From NCBI GenBank assembly GCA_015485355.1, contig WFTQ01000110.1, positions 1 through 45,468 on the forward strand: a stretch of DNA of 45,468 bases, written 5' to 3'. This document shows, piece after piece, positions 41,493-45,468 of this stretch. Each line of letters starts with the position of its first letter. The first letter of the stretch is position 1. This DNA is from a bacterium. Lineage in GTDB: Bacteria > Calditrichota > Calditrichia > RBG-13-44-9 > J042. The translations under genes were made by a program, and so were the position numbers. Under the pieces are notes generated by a model. It was not told where the DNA came from, ran no database searches, and saw nothing but the letters and a program-made list of their open reading frames with translations.

Positions 41493-41600
41493 GAAACGAC
41501 CTCCTTTCATTTGTGATTTTTAGTGCAAATTAATTGACGCTCCAAAGGATTACAAAAGCCGTACCATTCTTTAGAATCGACCCTAATTCCTGAATAGTTA

Positions 41601-41616
41601 AGCAGATACCCCCCCA
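41601..41616 (-). promoter_or_regulatory. Candidate sigma-54 promoter of the porin-nap operon
   Basis: On the minus strand the sequence TGGGGGGGTATCTGCT has the invariant GG (-24) and GC (-12) with exactly 10 bases between, and matches TGG and TGC of the consensus; the CAC of the -24 box is absent. The transcription start would be near 41590, about 98 bases before the porin ATG. The divergent gene pair encodes an NtrC-class activator, which would be needed here. The remaining 41493-41902 gap holds no other gene. Confidence 0.45.
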
Positions 41617-41634
41617 ACGAACTTGTTCAATTCT

Positions 41635-41678
41635 TCACTTGAAGTGACGACATACGGTCACATTGATGGTATGCGGTC
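41635..41678. promoter_or_regulatory. Palindromes upstream of the nap promoter (possible activator sites)
   Basis: TCACTT-G-AAGTGA (41635-41647) is a perfect 13-base palindrome. An imperfect 10-base inverted repeat follows: GACGACATAC (41646-41655) with GTATGCGGTC (41669-41678), eight of ten positions matching. Both lie about 45-90 bases upstream of the inferred sigma-54 start, in the range used by NtrC-type activators, and before the divergent kinase gene. Confidence 0.4.
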
Positions 41679-41902
41679 GCTTCCCTCCTGGAACCGCGTT
41701 TTCCCCGGGTTTAGAATCGCATGGCGCGGATCCACCCGCTATCCCATCTGCCCTGTACCAATCCGGCCGAGGGCCGGGTATCGGAAAGCGGAAGAAGGAT
41801 CGCTACCGCTTAAAGGGGCATTCCCCTTTCGGGCCGCTCCCGGAAGCTTGAAAAAAAGCTTGCGCAAAAGTGAAAATTTTCCTCATATTAAAAGAAAAAA
41901 CC

Positions 41903-43822
41903 ATGCGGCTAACCACCCGGGTCATTTTAATCATCGTCTTAAGCGTAACCACCATCATTTCCATCATTTTTTATGTGCTCATGCAACGGTTTGAGAAACA
42001 GATGCAGGAAGACCTGCTGATTCGGGCACGTTCTATCTACAAAAATATTCTTATCGTGCGAAAATGGGTTTCTCGTTACAACGGGGTTTACGTCTTAAAA
42101 CTACCCGGGGTGAAATCCAATCCCTATTTGCCCCACCCCGACTTGGTCACCACTTCCGGGGATACCCTGACCCTGAAGAATCCGGCCTTGGTGACCCGGG
42201 AACTGAGCGAACTGAGTGGTTACATGGGCGGCAACTTTTCCTTCCACATGGCCAGCCTGAAATACATCAATCCGGCCAACAAGCCCGATGCATTTGAAAC
42301 CAGCGCCTTAATATATTTTGAAAGGGATACCAGCCGGGTCAAGCAGGGGGAGTTCTATCGGGTGGAACGGTATGACGAACACACGATTTTCCGCTACGTG
42401 GCCCCGTTATACACCGAGGAGTCCTGCCTGACCTGTCATTCGGCTCAGGGGTATAAGGTGGGGGATTTACGGGGTGGCATCAGCATTCTGGTCGACATGG
42501 ATCGCTATCAGCAGGCCAAACGAGCCAATATCGCCTTTCTGCTGAGCTCGGCCTTTTTTACCATCATTTTCCTGAGCATTTTAATATTTGTGGCGCTCCA
42601 GGGAAGCGTCATCCGTCCCCTGCGCAAAATCGAAGCCGCCGCCCGTAAAATCCAGGAAGGGGAGTACCAATTCCAGCTGGACGTTAAACAGCGGGACGAA
42701 ATCGGGAATCTGGCCCGTACCTTCGAGGTCATGCGGGACCGGATTCAGCAATACACCCGGAAATTAGAAGATTCGGAAAAAAAATACCGCAGCCTCATTG
42801 AACATTCGCTGGAAGCGGTCGCCATAGTCGACCCCCGCGGCGCCATCATCGATTGCAATTCCAAACTCTTGCATCTCACCGGCTACCAGAGCGACGCCAT
42901 AAAACATTTACGGCTGGAGGATTTACTGGACCTGGGGCATCGCAAGCAAATGGAGAAGGGTTCCGTGTCACAAGGGGATTCGGAGCGATTCGAAACCCTG
43001 CTGGTAACCAGGGACAAATTGCAAATTCCGGTGGAAATTTATCGTATTCGGGGCTTTTCTCTGGGAAGCAAGACCAATCTTTCGTTTGTTTATGTGCGCG
43101 ATTTGACCGAACGGAAAAAGCTTGAACAGTACACCATCCAGACGGAAAAGATGTTTGCCCTGGGGCAACTGTCTTCGGGCATTGCCCACGAAATCCGCAA
43201 CCCCTTGTTCGCCCTCAACAACAACATCGAGTATCTAAAAGAAAAATTCGGGGATCAGCCCGATTTTCAGGAAGTGTATCAGGAACTGCAGAACGGCGTG
43301 GTGCGCATTCAGAACATCGTTTCCGCGATCCTGGATTATGCGCGGCCCCATCAACCGGAATTCAAGCCGGTGGATGTGCATTCGGTGGTTCACAAAAGCC
43401 TGATGTTGGTGCAAAAACAATTTGAGAAATCTCGTATCCGAATCGTTACCGCATTCGCCGCCCGTTCCCGCCAGGTACAGGCCGATCCGCATCAGCTGGA
43501 ACAGGTATTCATCAACCTGTTTTTGAATGCCTTTCAGGCCATGGACGGGGCGGGAGAGTTGCGGATCACCACCCGCCATTTGCGCCATCATCTGGAAATC
43601 CGCATCGAGGATTCGGGCAAGGGCATTCCTCCAGAAGACCTCACCCGCATTTTCGATCCCTTTTATTCCAAATCGCCTAACGGTACCGGACTGGGACTGG
43701 CCATTGTCCAACGCATCCTGGATCAACATCACGCCCGATATCGGGTGGAAAGCCAGCTGGGCCTGGGAACAATCTTTGTGATCGCCTTACCGTACAAGCA
43801 GAGGAGAAACCATGCGGTTTAA
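41903..43822 (+). CDS. Sensor histidine kinase with c-heme-binding DUF3365/Tll0287-like domain
   Basis: Counting from ATG 41903 the protein is 639 residues (an in-frame GTG at 41870 is possible, but neither start has a strong ribosome site). It has a membrane helix (about 5-25) and a periplasmic DUF3365/Tll0287-like domain with a CLTCH heme motif at 175-179. A second membrane helix (about 210-235) leads to HAMP (about 237-290), PAS (about 300-410), HisKA with His429 in GIAHEIRNP, and HATPase. A covalent heme in the sensor suggests redox, gas or nitrogen-oxide sensing. It overlaps the regulator gene by 11 bases and is divergent from the porin-nap operon, its likely target. Confidence 0.92.
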   Translation: MRLTTRVILIIVLSVTTIISIIFYVLMQRFEKQMQEDLLIRARSIYKNILIVRKWVSRYNGVYVLKLPGVKSNPYLPHPDLVTTSGDTLTLKNPALVTRELSELSGYMGGNFSFHMASLKYINPANKPDAFETSALIYFERDTSRVKQGEFYRVERYDEHTIFRYVAPLYTEESCLTCHSAQGYKVGDLRGGISILVDMDRYQQAKRANIAFLLSSAFFTIIFLSILIFVALQGSVIRPLRKIEAAARKIQEGEYQFQLDVKQRDEIGNLARTFEVMRDRIQQYTRKLEDSEKKYRSLIEHSLEAVAIVDPRGAIIDCNSKLLHLTGYQSDAIKHLRLEDLLDLGHRKQMEKGSVSQGDSERFETLLVTRDKLQIPVEIYRIRGFSLGSKTNLSFVYVRDLTERKKLEQYTIQTEKMFALGQLSSGIAHEIRNPLFALNNNIEYLKEKFGDQPDFQEVYQELQNGVVRIQNIVSAILDYARPHQPEFKPVDVHSVVHKSLMLVQKQFEKSRIRIVTAFAARSRQVQADPHQLEQVFINLFLNAFQAMDGAGELRITTRHLRHHLEIRIEDSGKGIPPEDLTRIFDPFYSKSPNGTGLGLAIVQRILDQHHARYRVESQLGLGTIFVIALPYKQRRNHAV

Positions 43823-45209
43823 GATTCTCATATTGGACGACGAAGAACTGGTCTGTAAATCGCTGAAACGCCTGATTCAGGACTCGGAAAAGGAGGTATT
43901 TATCGCCACCCGGGTCGATCAGGCCGAAGCCCTGCTGCAGCAACACCGCATCGACCTGTTGTTACTGGATTACAAATTGGACGGCATCGACGGGTTACAC
44001 GTGCTGGAAAACTTTCTGGAGCAATTTCCCGACCTGGCGGTGATCATGATCACCGCTTACGGCAATGTGGAAACCGCAGTAAAGGCGATGAAGCTGGGCG
44101 CATACGATTTTATTCAGAAAAAGGAGCAACCGGCGTTTATCCGTTTTACCATTGAACGGGCGCTGGACAACCTGCGATTAAGAAAAGAAGTCGAAGAATT
44201 ACAGGCAGCGTTTCAACAGGAGCGGCAACTGCCCCAGATCATTTCCGCCTGCCCCACCATGAAACGGATGCTGGAAATGGCCCGGGAATTCGCCCAGACC
44301 GATACGACGATTCTGATCACCGGGGAAACGGGAACCGGAAAAAACCTCATTGCCCAATATATCCACTACAACAGTCCCCGATTCGATAAATCCTTTGTCA
44401 GCCTCAATTGCGGTGCCATTCCCGCCCCGTTAATGGAAAGCGAGCTCTTCGGGTATGAAAAGGGCGCTTTTACCGGAGCCGATCAGAAAGGTAAAATGGG
44501 TTTACTGGAGCGCGCCGACGGCGGTACGCTGTTCTTGGATGAAATCAGTGAACTGAGCCTGGATTTGCAGACCAAACTGCTCCACGTACTGGAGACCCGG
44601 GAGTTTTATCGCGTCGGTGCGGTTCATTCCACCCGGGTGGATGTGCGCTTTATTGCGGCCACTAACTCCGATCTTCGTCAGCTGGTTGAAGAGAAAAAAT
44701 TTCGGCTGGACTTGTATTATCGATTGAACGTGGCCACCTTAAATATCCCGCCGCTGCGAGAAAGGAAGGAAGACATACTGCCGTTAACCAAATACTTCAT
44801 CGAACACTTTAATCGAAAATTCCATAAACAGGTGAGCGGCATCAGCGAAGCGGCCGAGCATTTTCTTCTCACCGCTCCCTGGAAAGGCAACGTGCGCGAG
44901 TTGAGAAACTACATCGAACGAGCCATGTTGTTGAAAAAAGGCAACCGGATCGACGTGGAAGATTTCTGGGGCACCGGCATGTACCCTGCCGAGACCTCTT
45001 CCGAGGTGGAGTCCGCCTTAACCCTTCATTTGCCGTTGACACCGGGGAAAAACCTCTTCCATGAAGCCCAGAAAAAACTGGTCGAAAAAGCCCTGGAACT
45101 GGCCGAAGGGAACATTTCCCGGGCGGCCCGTTTATTGGGGATTCCCAGAACCACCCTGAACTACTACCTGCAGCGTTTTCGTATCCCCCGCCCTTCCCGG
45201 ATGGAATAA
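43812..45209 (+). CDS. NtrC-class sigma-54-dependent response regulator
   Basis: The 465-residue protein has a receiver domain (about 1-120) with Asp53 in LLDYKLDG, and a sigma-54 AAA+ domain with Walker A GETGTGKN (about 173-180, Asn where Ser or Thr is usual), the sigma-54-contact motif GAFTGA (about 218), Walker B GGTLFLDEI and the Arg finger region. A Fis-type helix-turn-helix ends it (about 425-460, GNISRAARLLGIPRTTLNYY). GAGGAG precedes the ATG inside the kinase gene. It should activate sigma-54 promoters when phosphorylated; the adjacent nap operon is the obvious candidate. Confidence 0.96.
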   Translation: MRFKILILDDEELVCKSLKRLIQDSEKEVFIATRVDQAEALLQQHRIDLLLLDYKLDGIDGLHVLENFLEQFPDLAVIMITAYGNVETAVKAMKLGAYDFIQKKEQPAFIRFTIERALDNLRLRKEVEELQAAFQQERQLPQIISACPTMKRMLEMAREFAQTDTTILITGETGTGKNLIAQYIHYNSPRFDKSFVSLNCGAIPAPLMESELFGYEKGAFTGADQKGKMGLLERADGGTLFLDEISELSLDLQTKLLHVLETREFYRVGAVHSTRVDVRFIAATNSDLRQLVEEKKFRLDLYYRLNVATLNIPPLRERKEDILPLTKYFIEHFNRKFHKQVSGISEAAEHFLLTAPWKGNVRELRNYIERAMLLKKGNRIDVEDFWGTGMYPAETSSEVESALTLHLPLTPGKNLFHEAQKKLVEKALELAEGNISRAARLLGIPRTTLNYYLQRFRIPRPSRME

Positions 45210-45468
45210 TTCTCCCGCCGGGGAAAACACCCCACGGGGGAAAGACCCGTCTTCCATCAGCCTGACCACAAACAGAGGATCGATTTTCCTTTGCAAAGGA
45301 CGGCCAAGCTCTTGCACCCGCCGAAGAGCCCAACCCCCAGGAACCGATCCATCCCCGGCGCGATATCCCCTTAACCGATACATGCCCTCCCCGACTTTCA
45401 CCCTGAACAGACCCTTTTGTCTGGAAAAGCGTTCATAAAACAGGCCCTCTTACCCCCTGAAGCAATCC
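45210..45468. other. Right-edge stretch without a confident gene
   Basis: No convincing gene is seen. A minus-strand open frame from about 45449 to 45132 (containing GLFRVKVGEGMYRL) overlaps the regulator gene and lacks a good start; its codon pattern is not clearly coding. It might be the tail of a truncated or decayed gene. Confidence 0.3.

Noticed and set aside
41836-41866. Sigma-54 promoter for the kinase gene at the AAGCTT-flanked A-run
   Set aside because: A TTGC is present, but the GG at -24 is missing and the spacing is off by one.
45132-45401. Minus-strand gene at the right edge
   Set aside because: It overlaps the end of the response regulator gene, starts at a GTG without a ribosome site and resembles no family.

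Overview
The window looks like a chromosome segment from a Gram-negative, nitrate-respiring anaerobe. A secretin, a beta-barrel porin, a Wzi-like barrel and periplasmic multiheme cytochromes point to an outer membrane. Periplasmic nitrate reductase, a Rieske/cytochrome b complex of menaquinol or b6 type and an octaheme HAO-family cytochrome point to nitrate ammonification. The gene mix (RNase Y, AMMECR1/Memo pair, a one-piece type IV pilus operon, a propeller-type hybrid kinase) would fit Calditrichota or a related phylum of the Bacteroidota/Chlorobiota neighbourhood. That placement is inference from gene content only. No tRNA, rRNA, CRISPR array, insertion sequence or phage gene was found.

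Layout. 1-5564: a truncated neurotransmitter:sodium symporter, a penicillin-amidase-family hydrolase, an unknown multi-pass membrane protein, and the AmmeMemoRadiSam proteins A and B. 5565-6150: no confident gene, ending in a strong terminator. 6151-11970: RNase Y and a 1326-residue periplasmic-propeller hybrid histidine kinase. 12213-24777 (minus strand): a compact type IV pilus operon in the order pilB-REC, pilD, pilC, pilin, three minor pilins, pilMN fusion, pilO, pilP, pilQ, pilT, then a HisA-like gene with a substituted catalytic residue. 24843-31185 (plus strand): an RluA pseudouridine synthase, then a four-gene surface-polymer or glycolipid cluster (Wzi-like barrel, GT2 glycosyltransferase, flippase-like membrane protein, radical SAM/SPASM enzyme). 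31684-41492 (minus strand): porin, NapM, NapA, ferredoxin, NapD, ferredoxin, NapH, Rieske, cytochrome b, octaheme HAO. 41903-45209 (plus strand, divergent): a sensor kinase with a c-heme motif and an NtrC-class sigma-54 activator.

How the genes may work together. The right third reads as a complete nitrate-to-ammonium chain. Nitrate would enter through the porin and be reduced by NapA, fed by NapH and NapM. The nitrite would then be reduced by the octaheme HAO-family protein, which is encoded directly behind a Rieske/cytochrome b pair that has no cytochrome c1 of its own. The divergent heme kinase and NtrC-type regulator, with a sigma-54-like promoter and palindromes in the shared intergenic region, are the likely switch. 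In the middle, a receiver domain fused to the pilus extension ATPase and a nearby hybrid kinase without an output domain suggest direct phosphorylation control of pilus assembly. These two ideas, and the catalytically altered HisA homologue in the pilus operon, are the most interesting points of the window.
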